Source of the DNA: Sphingomonas colocasiae
GTDB lineage: Bacteria; Pseudomonadota; Alphaproteobacteria; Sphingomonadales; Sphingomonadaceae
Length of the DNA: 64,000 nt
Direction: 5' to 3'
NCBI RefSeq assembly: GCF_019880585.1
Contig: NZ_JAINVV010000009.1
Span: 1 to 64,000, forward strand
The first letter of the stretch is position 1. Each line of letters begins with the position of its first letter. Positions 43,704 to 52,405 of the stretch are shown one piece after another. The notes beneath the pieces were generated by a model that saw nothing but the letters and a program-made list of their open reading frames with translations, ran no database searches and was not told where the DNA came from. The translations under genes were made by a program, and so were the position numbers.

Positions 43704-44324
43704 ATGGATATCGACGAGGGTCAGAAATGGTCCGCGCTGGCGACGATCTGGCAGACGCCCGCCGATGCGATCGACGTCGCGCATGTGCAGCGCCAGCTTC
43801 ACCGCCGGGCGCGCAACGCCGCGATCCTGTTCGCGGTCGATCTGGCGCAAGGCATCGTCCAGATCCTTCTGGGCCTGTTCCTGCTCTATCGCGGCGACTG
43901 GCCCTCGCGGCTGGTCGGCATATCGCTGCTGCTGTTCGGCGGGTTCGCGATCGGCCTGGCGCTCTGGACGCGTTTCGCGATGGATCGCGCCAGCCTCGCC
44001 AATGCAGATGGTGCATTCCGCGTGTCGATCCGTCAGGCCGAGGCGGGAATCCGCTGGGCGATATCGGGCTATTGCGTCGCCGCGACCGGCATCGTGCTGT
44101 TGCTGGTGCTCGGCTATGCCCATGCCGACCCGGCCTATCGCAGCCTCGTGCCGCTCCCCTATTGGGAAAAGGCGGTGTTCGCGATCGCCTATCTCGGGCT
44201 GCTGCTGTGGCGCTGCACACGGTTGCTGCGCGAAAACAGACGCTATCTGCGGGGGCTGCACGCGATCGAGGACGATCTGTTTCCGCCCGAACCGGCCATG
44301 GGGCTGAGCGGAGCGGACGGCTGA
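43704..44324 (+). CDS. Hypothetical inner-membrane protein paired with an ECF sigma gene
   Basis: I do not recognise this 206-residue protein. It has a soluble head of about 45 residues and four membrane helices (ILFAVDLAQGIVQILLGLFL, VGISLLLFGGFAIGLALW, GYCVAATGIVLLLVLGYA and AVFAIAYLGLLLW). A basic tail, RCTRLLRENRRYLRGLHAIE, follows. The sigma factor gene begins five bases after its stop. A membrane partner of this kind often acts as an anti-sigma factor, so that is the likely role, although here it precedes the sigma gene. ATG 43704 is chosen; ATG 43692 would add four residues. Confidence 0.65.
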   Translation: MDIDEGQKWSALATIWQTPADAIDVAHVQRQLHRRARNAAILFAVDLAQGIVQILLGLFLLYRGDWPSRLVGISLLLFGGFAIGLALWTRFAMDRASLANADGAFRVSIRQAEAGIRWAISGYCVAATGIVLLLVLGYAHADPAYRSLVPLPYWEKAVFAIAYLGLLLWRCTRLLRENRRYLRGLHAIEDDLFPPEPAMGLSGADG

Positions 44325-44329
44325 CCGGA

Positions 44330-44821
44330 ATGGCGCGCGAGGAGGCATTCCAGACCCTGCTCGGCGAGCATGGCCCGATGCTCGCCCGCATCGCGGCCAG
44401 CTATGAAGCCGATCCCGCGAAGAGGCAGGAACTGCAGCAGGACATATTGGCGGCGGTCTGGCGTTCGCTGCCCAGCTTTCGCGGCGACGCGTCAATCCGC
44501 ACCTTCCTGGCGCGGATCGCGCATAATCGCGCGATCAGCCATGTCGCGCGCGCCGCCGCCGAACCGCGCATGGCGGAACTCGACGAGGCGATACCCTGCG
44601 GCCAGCCCTCGCCTTTCGACGAGATCGAGCGCAACGACCAGCAGCGCCGGCTGATGGCCGCGGTCCGCACGCTGCCGCTGAGCGCGCGCGAGCCGGTGGT
44701 GCTGACGCTGGAGGGCTTCACCCCGCGCGAGATCGCCGCGATGCTGGGCCTGACCGCCAACAGCGTGTCGATCCGGCTGACCCGCGCCAAGGAGATGCTG
44801 CGCGCGGCGCTGGGAAGCTGA
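44330..44821 (+). CDS. ECF RNA polymerase sigma factor
   Basis: This 163-residue sigma factor has region 2 (EEAFQTLLGEHGPMLARIAA, then QDILAAVWRSLPSFRGD and RTFLARIAHNRAISHV) and region 4 (VRTLPLSAREPVVLTLEGF, then EIAAMLGLTANSVSIRLTRA). There is a short linker and no extra domain. It forms a pair with the preceding membrane protein gene. It faces the TonB receptor gene tail to tail; whether it controls the receptor or the amidohydrolase pair is unknown. Confidence 0.9.
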   Translation: MAREEAFQTLLGEHGPMLARIAASYEADPAKRQELQQDILAAVWRSLPSFRGDASIRTFLARIAHNRAISHVARAAAEPRMAELDEAIPCGQPSPFDEIERNDQQRRLMAAVRTLPLSAREPVVLTLEGFTPREIAAMLGLTANSVSIRLTRAKEMLRAALGS

Positions 44822-44849
44822 CGCCCCGACGAACTGGCCGGGGCGTCAG
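44818..44849. terminator. Hairpin between convergent genes, likely two-way terminator
   Basis: CTGACGCCCCG (44818-44828) pairs perfectly with CGGGGCGTCAG (44839-44849), leaving a 10-base loop. It overlaps the sigma factor stop and lies seven bases before the end of the convergent TonB receptor gene. There is no T-tract. Confidence 0.6.
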
Positions 44850-44855
44850 GCCGGA

Positions 44856-47075
44856 TCAGAAGCGGGTATCCAGGCTGATCCCGATCACGCGCGGCTCGAC
44901 GACGGGCGAGACATAGTAGACCGTCGTCGCCCCGCGCCGCAGCGGCACGGGGGAAAGGAAAGCGCGCTTGTCGAACAGGTTCTTGGCGAACAGGCGCAGC
45001 GTCCAGCGATCGTCCGACAGCGCGGCGCCCGCATCGACCAGACCATAGGGACGCGCCCGTCGCGCCGCCGGATTGCTCTCCAGCATCGCGAAACGGCTGC
45101 CGACATAACGATAGCCCAGATTGAGGTGCAATTCACGGGCGCCCAATGCGGTCCGGTAATCGGCGGTGGCGGAACCGCTGAAGCGCGGAATGAACGAGAT
45201 GCGGTCGCCATCCTTGCCGCCCAGCGGCACCGCGCCGCTCCTGATCCGCGCATCGGTATAGGCGCCGTTGACGCCCAGTTGCAGCCCGTCCACCGGGCGC
45301 AGCATCGCCTCGAACTCGAAGCCCTTGCTGCGCGCCTTTCCGCCATTGGCGAGGTAGCCCAGATTCTGCGCGGTAAGCAGGTTCACCTGGATGTCGTTCC
45401 AGTCGATCAGGAAGGCCGTGACGTTGAACAACGCGCGCCGATCGAACAATTCCGATTTCAACCCGATCTCGTAATTGCGCGTGGAATCGGAATTCACCTT
45501 GGGCGGCACGCCGGGCAGCGCGACATTGGGTCCGCCCGGACGATAGCCCGTCGCGAAGCGCGCATAGACCATCGCGTCGCGCGCCAGATGAAGCTGCGCA
45601 TTGGCCATATAGGTGACCACATCTTCCGAAGACCGGTTGTTCGGCACATTGCCTTCACCCAGCATCGGCCCGGTGGTGGTCTGGCCATAGACCTGATCGT
45701 TTCTGGCCCAGCGCAGACCGGCGCCGATGTCAATCAGATCGTCGAAGCTGTAGCCGAGATTGCCGAAAAGCGATTTCTCCTCATAGCCCGAATCGAGCAC
45801 CACCGTTCCGAACGGCGTGAGCCCGGCGATCAGCGTCCCGTCGGTCCGCCGCGCCTGAAGATCCTGATGGTAGGACGCGGTCTCGTCGGTATAGAAGCCG
45901 CCCACCATCCATTTGAACGCACTGTCCCCGGTCGAGCTCAGCCGCACCTCCTGCGTGAACTTGGCGACGCGGCTGCGATATTGAAGCGGCACGATCCCGG
46001 TCGTTCCCGGCGGGCACGCGGACAACAGCCCGCAGAACAGCGGGATGAACGCGGCATAGGGCTCGGTCAGGTCCGCCGTGTCGCGCGAGGAGCCGCGCGA
46101 ATAGCTCGTCACCGAAAGCAGCTCGGCGCCACCCAGCGACCAGGCGAGGCTCCCCGAATAATGCTGGAGCCGTTGATCGAAGCCGGTCAGCACATGGCGC
46201 TGCTGCGGCAGATCGCCGCCGGCCGGCTTGAGCGTGACGGGATCGAGCGAGACATGGCTGGAGCCGTCGGCGCGATTGCGCTGATACAGGCCGGAAAGCC
46301 GGATGGTGACGTCGTCGCTCGCCTGCCACAGCATCGCCAGCCGGGCATTGACCTGCCGCGCATCATTGAGATCGCTCAGGCCCAGGCGCGGATTGTCGAC
46401 AAAGCCGGGCGAGCGACGCAACAGGAAACTGCCGCGTACGGCCAGCGTGTCGGTCACCACCGGCAGGTTGAGCGCGCCGCGCGCGGCCCAGCCCAACCCG
46501 CCGCCATGGGCGGTATCGGACACTTCCCCGCCCAGCCGGGCGGAGACGCCGCCGGTGTCGGGTTGAACGGTCACATATTTGATCAGCCCGCCCAGCGCGT
46601 TGGCGCCGTAGAGCGTCCCCTGCGGGCCGCGCAGCACCTCCACCCGTTCGACGTCATAGGGCGTCAGATCGACGACGATCGACGATCCGGCGGCCAGGCC
46701 GCTGCTCGATCCCACCGGCGTATCGTCGATATAAGTGCCGACGGCGGCGGTTTCGCCCAGCGGCGCCAGGCCGCGCAACGCGATATAGCCATGCCCCTGT
46801 CCGCCCCGGCTGGTGAAGACCAGCCCGGGCACATAGCCCGCATAATCGGCAAGCTGCGTCGCGCGCACCGCCTGGAGCTGCTCGCCGGTGACCGCGCTCA
46901 CCGATGCCGGCACGTCCTGCAACCGTTCCGCGCGCTTGTCGGCGGTCACCACGATATCCCCGAAGCCGGGCTCCTCGCCCTGCGGCGCATCCTGCGCCGC
47001 CGCCATGGCGGACAGCGCGAGCATGCCGAGCGCGGCCCCGGCGCGCAGCATGGTTCGGATCGTCGATTTCCTCAT
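44856..47075 (-). CDS. TonB-dependent outer-membrane receptor
   Basis: This 739-residue receptor has a signal peptide (RTMLRAGAALGMLALSAMAA), a TonB box-like DIVVTADKRAERLQDVPASV and a plug with VERVEVLRGPQGTLYGANAL. The barrel ends in aromatic Phe (GISLDTRF). No STN domain, so no sigma signalling. I chose ATG 47075, which follows GGGGAAGG; GTG 47078 is alternative. The AAAAGGGG run before its start also appears before the STN receptor and amidohydrolase genes, probably as part of the ribosome binding site. It may feed the amidohydrolase pair on the same strand, but there is no direct link. Confidence 0.9.
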   Translation of the reverse strand: MRKSTIRTMLRAGAALGMLALSAMAAAQDAPQGEEPGFGDIVVTADKRAERLQDVPASVSAVTGEQLQAVRATQLADYAGYVPGLVFTSRGGQGHGYIALRGLAPLGETAAVGTYIDDTPVGSSSGLAAGSSIVVDLTPYDVERVEVLRGPQGTLYGANALGGLIKYVTVQPDTGGVSARLGGEVSDTAHGGGLGWAARGALNLPVVTDTLAVRGSFLLRRSPGFVDNPRLGLSDLNDARQVNARLAMLWQASDDVTIRLSGLYQRNRADGSSHVSLDPVTLKPAGGDLPQQRHVLTGFDQRLQHYSGSLAWSLGGAELLSVTSYSRGSSRDTADLTEPYAAFIPLFCGLLSACPPGTTGIVPLQYRSRVAKFTQEVRLSSTGDSAFKWMVGGFYTDETASYHQDLQARRTDGTLIAGLTPFGTVVLDSGYEEKSLFGNLGYSFDDLIDIGAGLRWARNDQVYGQTTTGPMLGEGNVPNNRSSEDVVTYMANAQLHLARDAMVYARFATGYRPGGPNVALPGVPPKVNSDSTRNYEIGLKSELFDRRALFNVTAFLIDWNDIQVNLLTAQNLGYLANGGKARSKGFEFEAMLRPVDGLQLGVNGAYTDARIRSGAVPLGGKDGDRISFIPRFSGSATADYRTALGARELHLNLGYRYVGSRFAMLESNPAARRARPYGLVDAGAALSDDRWTLRLFAKNLFDKRAFLSPVPLRRGATTVYYVSPVVEPRVIGISLDTRF

Positions 47076-47200
47076 CACCTTCCCCCCTTTTGTTTCGCGC
47101 CGATCTTTCGCCGCGATGGGGGATTAGTCGGGGGGTGATCGAAATCCTTTCCGGAGGGACGAATGTCAGCGTCCGGCGCCGCGTCCCGGCGCGGCCGCCA

Positions 47201-48652
47201 TCACCAGAATCGCCTGGTGTCGACCAGATCCTCGTGCGCCTCAGCCGCCGCCTCGACGAGATCGTCCTTCGCATCCTCGACCAGCAACGCGGATACGTCC
47301 GGTCCGTCGGCGACGCCCAACGTCTTCAATATCCGACGCGCCGTCACGAGATCGTTGAGCGCGCCGAGATGGTCTTGCAGCGCTTCCAGCGCCTTGACGA
47401 AGCGCTTGTATCGCCGTTTTTCGCGCTTGCGGCCGAAAAGCGCCGCGAAGAATTCCGCCGCGTAGCGGAGCTTCTTGGCATGTTTGCGCAGCGCGTGCCG
47501 CGCCTCGTCGTCAAGATGCGCGAGATCGCGACCCTTGCGCTTCACCTGTCGCCGGAAGCGATCCAGCGCCGCGACCGCGAAGCCGCGCGCCGGCTGATCG
47601 CCATCCGCCTCGCCGCCGGACGATCCGGACCAGTTCGCGATTGCCGCCCATTCGGCCAGGGCGAGCATCAGGCCGCGCACCCGCGCGGACAGCAACGCGT
47701 CATGCACGCGTTCATATGCGACCGCCCGCGCCGCCGCGATCCGGTCGTACAGCGGGCCATGCCCGGCGCGGTCGAGCAGCATATCGAGATTGCGGGCGTC
47801 GCCCAGTTCCGACGCCAGCCAGCGCAGGTCCGCGCCCAGCGCGTCGCCATCGGCGCCGATCATCGGTCTGAAGATCGAAAGCGCGGACCGCAGGCGGCGC
47901 AGCGCGACGCGCGCCTGATGCAGCGCTTCCGGATTCGGTCCGGTCAGCAGCAGCGCCTCGTTGAGGCGGAACTGGCGGACGCACGACTGCACGATCCGCC
48001 GGAAGGCCAAAGCCGCCGTCATCTCGCCATCGAGTTCGGTCCGCTCCGCCCTCGCCATCGCCGAGGCCGCCGCGATCAGGCGATAGCCGCGTTCGGACTT
48101 GGTGACGACGCCCAGCCGCACCGGCGCGACGGCGTCGATCCTGCGCGCGAGCACGAACAGCGCGGCCGGATCGCCGGACTTCAGTTCCAGCTCGATCTCG
48201 CAGACCGGCGAACGGCGTTCGCCCGCCACGACCTCGCCGCGATCGAGCACCAGTTCGATAACCGCATCGCCCTCCATGACGATCCATTCGTGCCGGTCGA
48301 TCTTCACCTCGAACGCGGGGGCGACGGCGTCGACCGCATCGCCAAGCAGGGTGGCGAGCGGCGTGGTGCAATCGAGCACGGGATTGTCGTCGTCAACCGG
48401 ACGCTCCCATTCGGAGCGCACGAACAGCCCGGCCGCGCCCGCTCCCGACGCCTTGACCGTCTGGATACGCTTGCGGCCCGAACGGCGGATGCGCAGCGAA
48501 AAACCCGCCCTGGCGAGATCCCGGTCGGGCGTATCGAAATAGATCGATCGCTGCCGGGCCTTGCGGGGATCGCCGGGCAGCAGTCCGGAGGCCTCGATCC
48601 GGGCGGCCGCGTCGCCTGTCAGCTCAAGCTTCAGTTCGATCTCGTCTGCCAT
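47201..48652 (-). CDS. CYTH-CHAD domain protein
   Basis: This 483-residue cytoplasmic protein has an N-terminal CYTH (triphosphate tunnel) domain with the EIELKL signature at residues 4-9. QRSIYFDTPDRDLARAGFSL, VCEIELELKSGD and KSERGYRL are further triphosphate-binding features. The C-terminal CHAD helical domain (about 215-480) is rich in His and Arg, for example HQARVALRRLRSALSIFRP and DEARHALRKHAKKLRY. CYTH proteins hydrolyse inorganic triphosphate; CHAD binds polyphosphate. ATG 48652 has GGAGCGG upstream. It is a housekeeping or stress-type gene with no evident link to its neighbours. Confidence 0.92.
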   Translation of the reverse strand: MADEIELKLELTGDAAARIEASGLLPGDPRKARQRSIYFDTPDRDLARAGFSLRIRRSGRKRIQTVKASGAGAAGLFVRSEWERPVDDDNPVLDCTTPLATLLGDAVDAVAPAFEVKIDRHEWIVMEGDAVIELVLDRGEVVAGERRSPVCEIELELKSGDPAALFVLARRIDAVAPVRLGVVTKSERGYRLIAAASAMARAERTELDGEMTAALAFRRIVQSCVRQFRLNEALLLTGPNPEALHQARVALRRLRSALSIFRPMIGADGDALGADLRWLASELGDARNLDMLLDRAGHGPLYDRIAAARAVAYERVHDALLSARVRGLMLALAEWAAIANWSGSSGGEADGDQPARGFAVAALDRFRRQVKRKGRDLAHLDDEARHALRKHAKKLRYAAEFFAALFGRKREKRRYKRFVKALEALQDHLGALNDLVTARRILKTLGVADGPDVSALLVEDAKDDLVEAAAEAHEDLVDTRRFW

Positions 48653-48850
48653 ATCCGCTCCGTTTTTCCGAGCGAGCATGCACGAAAAATGCCGCAAGTC
48701 GGCGGATCATAGCAGGCGATGCCCAATCAATCGTCAACGGATCGCGTGCCGGATCTTCGGTCCGCTATCGTTCTTCACGGTCATCTCCAGGATGGCGATG
48801 ACGCAGGGCTTCAGCCTCGCGCCGGACAGTGCGGCGCGCAACCGGTGGCG

Positions 48851-49666
48851 CTATTCCCCCTGGTACACCGGCCGCCGCTTCGCACGAAACGCGTCCACGC
48901 CCTCGCCGAAATCGGCGGTGCGGCTGAGAACGACCTGGTTGCGATCTTCCAGCATCAACGCGGCTTCGAAGCTCGGCGCATCGAGATTGGCGTTGAGCAC
49001 CTCCTTGGTGAGGCCGAGCGCGATCGGACCGGTCGCCAGCATCGGCTCCAGATAACGATCGGCGGCGGCCTCCAGCTCGTGCTCGGGCACCACTTCGGAA
49101 ACGAGATTGAGCCGGAGCGCGCGCTGGGCATCGAGATCGCGGCCCGTCAGCAGCAGTTCGGCGGCTGCGGAAGCGCCGATCAGACGCGGCAGCAGATAGG
49201 AAGCGCCGACATCACCGCCGCCCAGCCCGATACGGATGAAAGCGCCGTTCATCCGCGCATTCTCGGCGGCGATCCGGATGTCGCAGGCGAGCCCGAGCAC
49301 GAAGCCCCCGCCTGCGGCCGCCCCATGAAGCAGGCCGATGATCGGCTGCGGACAGCGCCGCATCGCCAGCATGACATTGCGGATGCCGCGCTGGACCGAG
49401 AAAGCCGCACCGACATTGCCTTCCCGGAAGCGTCGCGCAAGATCGCTGCCCAGGTCGAGCCCGGAGCAGAAGCCGCGTCCCGCACCGCGCAGCACGACGA
49501 TGCGGCGATCGGGGCGGTCGTACAATCCTTCGAAATAGCCGCGCAGTTCGGCCGTCATCCGGTCGTCGAGCGCGTTGAGCCGTTCGGGCCGGTTGAGCGT
49601 CAGCCAGTCGACCGCGCCGCGCTGCTCGACGATGATGGTTTCGAACCGGTCGCCGGTCGCGCTCAC
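48851..49666 (-). CDS. Crotonase-superfamily enzyme (enoyl-CoA hydratase/isomerase)
   Basis: This 271-residue protein has the oxyanion-hole blocks GFCSGLDLG and LLHGAAAGGGFVLGLACDI. The two classical hydratase glutamates are absent: the GGGCE position reads GGGFV and the QPE position reads GAF. An Asp occurs in GLGGGDVGASYLLPRLIG, the position used by dienoyl-CoA isomerase (ECH1). An isomerase or unusual hydratase role is therefore likelier than standard beta-oxidation hydration. GTG 49666 overlaps the acyl-CoA dehydrogenase stop (GTGA). It is the last gene of a four-gene minus-strand set beginning at the phosphotransferase gene. Confidence 0.85.
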   Translation of the reverse strand: MSATGDRFETIIVEQRGAVDWLTLNRPERLNALDDRMTAELRGYFEGLYDRPDRRIVVLRGAGRGFCSGLDLGSDLARRFREGNVGAAFSVQRGIRNVMLAMRRCPQPIIGLLHGAAAGGGFVLGLACDIRIAAENARMNGAFIRIGLGGGDVGASYLLPRLIGASAAAELLLTGRDLDAQRALRLNLVSEVVPEHELEAAADRYLEPMLATGPIALGLTKEVLNANLDAPSFEAALMLEDRNQVVLSRTADFGEGVDAFRAKRRPVYQGE

Positions 49667-50955
49667 GGCCGGCCTCCGGCGTGGCGGCGCGGCCCGGCAT
49701 AGCCGAACAGCCATGCGCCCACCTTGCGCATCTGGATCTCCTCCGCCCCCTCCGTGATCCGGTAGCGGCGATGATGGCGATAGATATGCTCGAACGGCTT
49801 GTGCCGCGAATAGCCGATGCCGCCATGCACCTGCATCGCGCGATCGGCGGCTTCGCAGACCAGCCGGTTCGCCCAGTAATTGCACATGCTCACCTTGTCG
49901 GAGAGGCGCTTCTCCACCTCCGGCTTGGGCATGCGGTCCATTTCCCAGGCTGTCTTGTAGATAAGCTGGCGCAGCATCTCCGCCTGGGTCGCGAGCTCGA
50001 CCAGCGGGAACTGGATGCCCTGGTTCGCGGCCAGCGGCTTGCCGAACGGCTTGCGCGCCCGCGCATAGGCGATGCTTTCCTCGATGCAGTAGACCGCCGC
50101 GCCCAGGCTGGACGCGGCCTGGCGGATGCGGTTCTCGTGCACGAAATGCTGGGCGAGGACGAGGCCGTCACCGGCCGTGCCCAGGATCGCATCCTCGGGC
50201 AGCCAGACGCCGTCCAGCGTCATGCGCGGATGATCGGTCGGCATGTTGAAGGTCCAGAGATATTCCTCGATCTTCAGCCCCTCGATGGGATTGGGCATGA
50301 CGAAGCAGCTGATCCCCGTCGCATCACCCGCCGCGCCATCGGTGCGCGCGAACAGCAGGCAATGGCTGGCGACATGCATGCCGGTGATCCACATCTTCTC
50401 GCCGTCGATCCGCCAGCCCGCCACGCCATCGCGGCTTTCCCGCACCGCGCGCGTCTCCATATGCGTCGCGTCCGATCCGTGATCGGGCTCGGTCAGGCCG
50501 AAGGCGACGAACAGCGATCCGTCGAGAATGCCCGGGATCAGCGCCTCGCGCTGCGCATCGGTGCCGAAATCGCGGATCATCAGCGCGGTCGGGAAATTGC
50601 CGACGATCGAATGCTCGTTCTGCAGATCATTGTGCAGCCCCAGCCCCTTGGCGGCGAGATGTTCGCGGATCACCGCCATGGCGAGATTGCCGCCGTCGCG
50701 CCCCCCGAACGCCGCCGGCAAAGCGAAACGCAGATGGCCGGCGGCATCGGCGCGCCGCTTCGCCTCTGCGAGCAGATCCTCCCAGTCATGGCGGGGCAGG
50801 CCGCCGCGATCCCAATCGGTGCGCGCCCATTCGCGGCGATGATCGAAGAAGCGTTCATTGTCGTCGGCCGCCTGGAGCGGCGCGATCTCGTCGGCGATGA
50901 AGCGATCGAGCGTCGCGAGATAATCGGTCAGGTCGGACGGAAGGTCGAAATCCAT
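49663..50955 (-). CDS. Acyl-CoA dehydrogenase
   Basis: This 430-residue flavoprotein has the FAD/substrate block FGLTEPDHGSDATHMETRAV near residue 150, MWITGMHVASH and the C-terminal catalytic region RYRITEGAEEIQMRKVG, where Glu after Arg-Ile-Thr should be the base. HGGIGYSRHKPFEHIYR is the helix typical of the family. Members of this phosphotransferase-linked type (with APH and DUF6285 neighbours) are related to the ACAD10/11 enzymes that handle 4-hydroxy acids. It overlaps the crotonase start and lies eight bases after the DUF6285 stop. It probably dehydrogenates an acyl-CoA made by the ligases of this region. Confidence 0.9.
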   Translation of the reverse strand: MDFDLPSDLTDYLATLDRFIADEIAPLQAADDNERFFDHRREWARTDWDRGGLPRHDWEDLLAEAKRRADAAGHLRFALPAAFGGRDGGNLAMAVIREHLAAKGLGLHNDLQNEHSIVGNFPTALMIRDFGTDAQREALIPGILDGSLFVAFGLTEPDHGSDATHMETRAVRESRDGVAGWRIDGEKMWITGMHVASHCLLFARTDGAAGDATGISCFVMPNPIEGLKIEEYLWTFNMPTDHPRMTLDGVWLPEDAILGTAGDGLVLAQHFVHENRIRQAASSLGAAVYCIEESIAYARARKPFGKPLAANQGIQFPLVELATQAEMLRQLIYKTAWEMDRMPKPEVEKRLSDKVSMCNYWANRLVCEAADRAMQVHGGIGYSRHKPFEHIYRHHRRYRITEGAEEIQMRKVGAWLFGYAGPRRHAGGRP

Positions 50956-50962
50956 AGGGCCC

Positions 50963-51316
50963 TCACTGCTGCGCTTCGGCGCGGAAAGGTGGGTAGGCGG
51001 GCTGATCGACCGCGAGCTTGGCGCGCGTCGTTTCCCAAAGATGCGTCATCAGCTGCGCCGATCCGGCATCGATCGCGCGGGTGCGGATCGCGGCGCACAA
51101 AGCCGCGTTGAGCACGGCGAGATCACCGGCCTCCCCGATCAGCGCCGTCAGCCGTTCGCATTCGGCGACATCGAGCGGCGCCTGCATCGCGCGTTCGCGC
51201 CGCGCGAGCGCCACCGCATTGGCCGTAACGCGCTGCGCGAAGCCGGGCGCGATCCCTTCTTTCAACGCGCGTTCCACCTCGGCCAGCAGGTCGTCGCCCG
51301 AAGGTGCGTCAAGCAT
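50963..51316 (-). CDS. DUF6285-like small protein
   Basis: This 117-residue protein is helical and lacks signal or membrane segments (LLAEVERALKEGIAPGFAQR, then TANAVALARRERAM and AALCAAIRTRAID). I associate this pattern with DUF6285 proteins, which sit beside phosphotransferase and acyl-CoA dehydrogenase genes. It overlaps the phosphotransferase gene by eight bases. It may be an adaptor for the phosphotransferase; no catalytic motif is visible. Confidence 0.6.
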   Translation of the reverse strand: MLDAPSGDDLLAEVERALKEGIAPGFAQRVTANAVALARRERAMQAPLDVAECERLTALIGEAGDLAVLNAALCAAIRTRAIDAGSAQLMTHLWETTRAKLAVDQPAYPPFRAEAQQ

Positions 51317-52322
51317 CGCCGCTCTCCTTCATCAGTGCCAGCAGGTCATATTCGGTTTCCGAAGCCCGGCGCGCGATCATGCCGCCCTCGACCGAACGGA
51401 CGCCGGCCGCGAAGCGCGCGCCGACCCCGGCGCACATCACGCCCCAGCGCAGGCTGCCGAACATCTGCCAGAAACGGAGATCGTCCATCGATGTCGGCCG
51501 GCCGCCGGCGGCATGATAACCGGCGAGCAGCGCCTGGCGGGTCCCGAAGCCGCCGACGGGCAGATCCGGCCGCTGGAACCGCCAGCTCGGCACGCAGAGC
51601 CAGCCCAGATCCTCGGCCGCGCAACCGATATGCGCGGTTTCCCAGTCGAGCACCGCGCGGATACCGTCCGGCCCTACGATCAGATTGCCGTTCCGGAAAT
51701 CGCCATGGACGAGCGCGGGGGCGCCGCAATCGGGCAGGCGATCGGCCAGCCAGCACAAGGCGAGTTCGAACACCGGCCGCTGCTGGCCGGTCGCACGATA
51801 GCCCTCGGCAAGCGCGGCGACGGCATCGGCGGGCATCAGCACATCCAGCGCGGGCGATCCATCCAGGGGGATCGCATGGATGCGCGCCAATATCTCCCCG
51901 CACTGCCGCGCCATGCCGGCGCGGGCCCCGGCGAGCCCCTCGTCCTTCAGAATGCGTGTGCCGACGCTTTGGCCCGCGACATGCTGCATCGCATAACCGG
52001 GGCGATCGGCATCGGCGAGTTCGCAGACGACTTCGGGCACGGGCACGCCGTTCGCGCGCGCCAGCCGCAACAATGAAGCTTCGGCCGGAAGCGAGATCAC
52101 GCCCGCCGATTCGAAGCGCGATTCGGCGGGCGCCGCGCGCAGCACCAGCGCGCGCTCGACGCCGTCGGACGTCGCCGAGAAGGCCCAATTCTCCTTGCTG
52201 GCGCCGCCGCTCAGCCGGGTGAGCGGCGACAGGCGCGGCACGGCGCCATGCTGGCGCGCGAATGCGCGTTCGAGCGCGGCCGCCAGCGACGCGGCATCGT
52301 CCCGTCCTTCGGGCTCAATCAT
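51309..52322 (-). CDS. Phosphotransferase (APH-like), ACAD10/11-type partner
   Basis: This 337-residue kinase-fold protein has the Brenner motif LVHGDFRNGNLIV, with the catalytic Asp, and the metal-binding AVLDWETAHIGC. The N-lobe has LSGGASKENWAF. In mammalian ACAD10/11 a kinase domain phosphorylates 4-hydroxyacyl-CoA before dehydrogenase-assisted elimination; the same pairing here (kinase, DUF6285, dehydrogenase, crotonase) suggests 4-hydroxy acid breakdown. ATG 52322 is chosen. It is divergent from the LCAD-like gene, with the perfect 17-bp palindrome at 52365 in the gap. Confidence 0.85.
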   Translation of the reverse strand: MIEPEGRDDAASLAAALERAFARQHGAVPRLSPLTRLSGGASKENWAFSATSDGVERALVLRAAPAESRFESAGVISLPAEASLLRLARANGVPVPEVVCELADADRPGYAMQHVAGQSVGTRILKDEGLAGARAGMARQCGEILARIHAIPLDGSPALDVLMPADAVAALAEGYRATGQQRPVFELALCWLADRLPDCGAPALVHGDFRNGNLIVGPDGIRAVLDWETAHIGCAAEDLGWLCVPSWRFQRPDLPVGGFGTRQALLAGYHAAGGRPTSMDDLRFWQMFGSLRWGVMCAGVGARFAAGVRSVEGGMIARRASETEYDLLALMKESGDA

Positions 52323-52364
52323 GTCCTCTTCCCATGGCACACCCTTTTCGCGCGGCCGATTATA

Positions 52365-52381
52365 TGTCAAGTAAATTGACA
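52365..52381. promoter_or_regulatory. Copy 4 of the 17-bp palindrome (perfect operator)
   Basis: TGTCAAGTAAATTGACA has perfect six-base arms, TGTCAA and TTGACA, around GTAAA. It lies between the divergent phosphotransferase (52322) and acyl-CoA dehydrogenase (52406) genes. GCGGCCGATTATA precedes it, so a TATAAT-like element overlaps its left end. Confidence 0.75.
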
Positions 52382-52405
52382 TCATTGCCTGGAGACCGAC
52401 CCAAT

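Noticed and set aside
44859-47075. Control of the third receptor by the neighbouring ECF sigma factor
   Set aside because: The receptor has no STN domain and is convergent with the sigma gene, so a Fec-type circuit is not supported.
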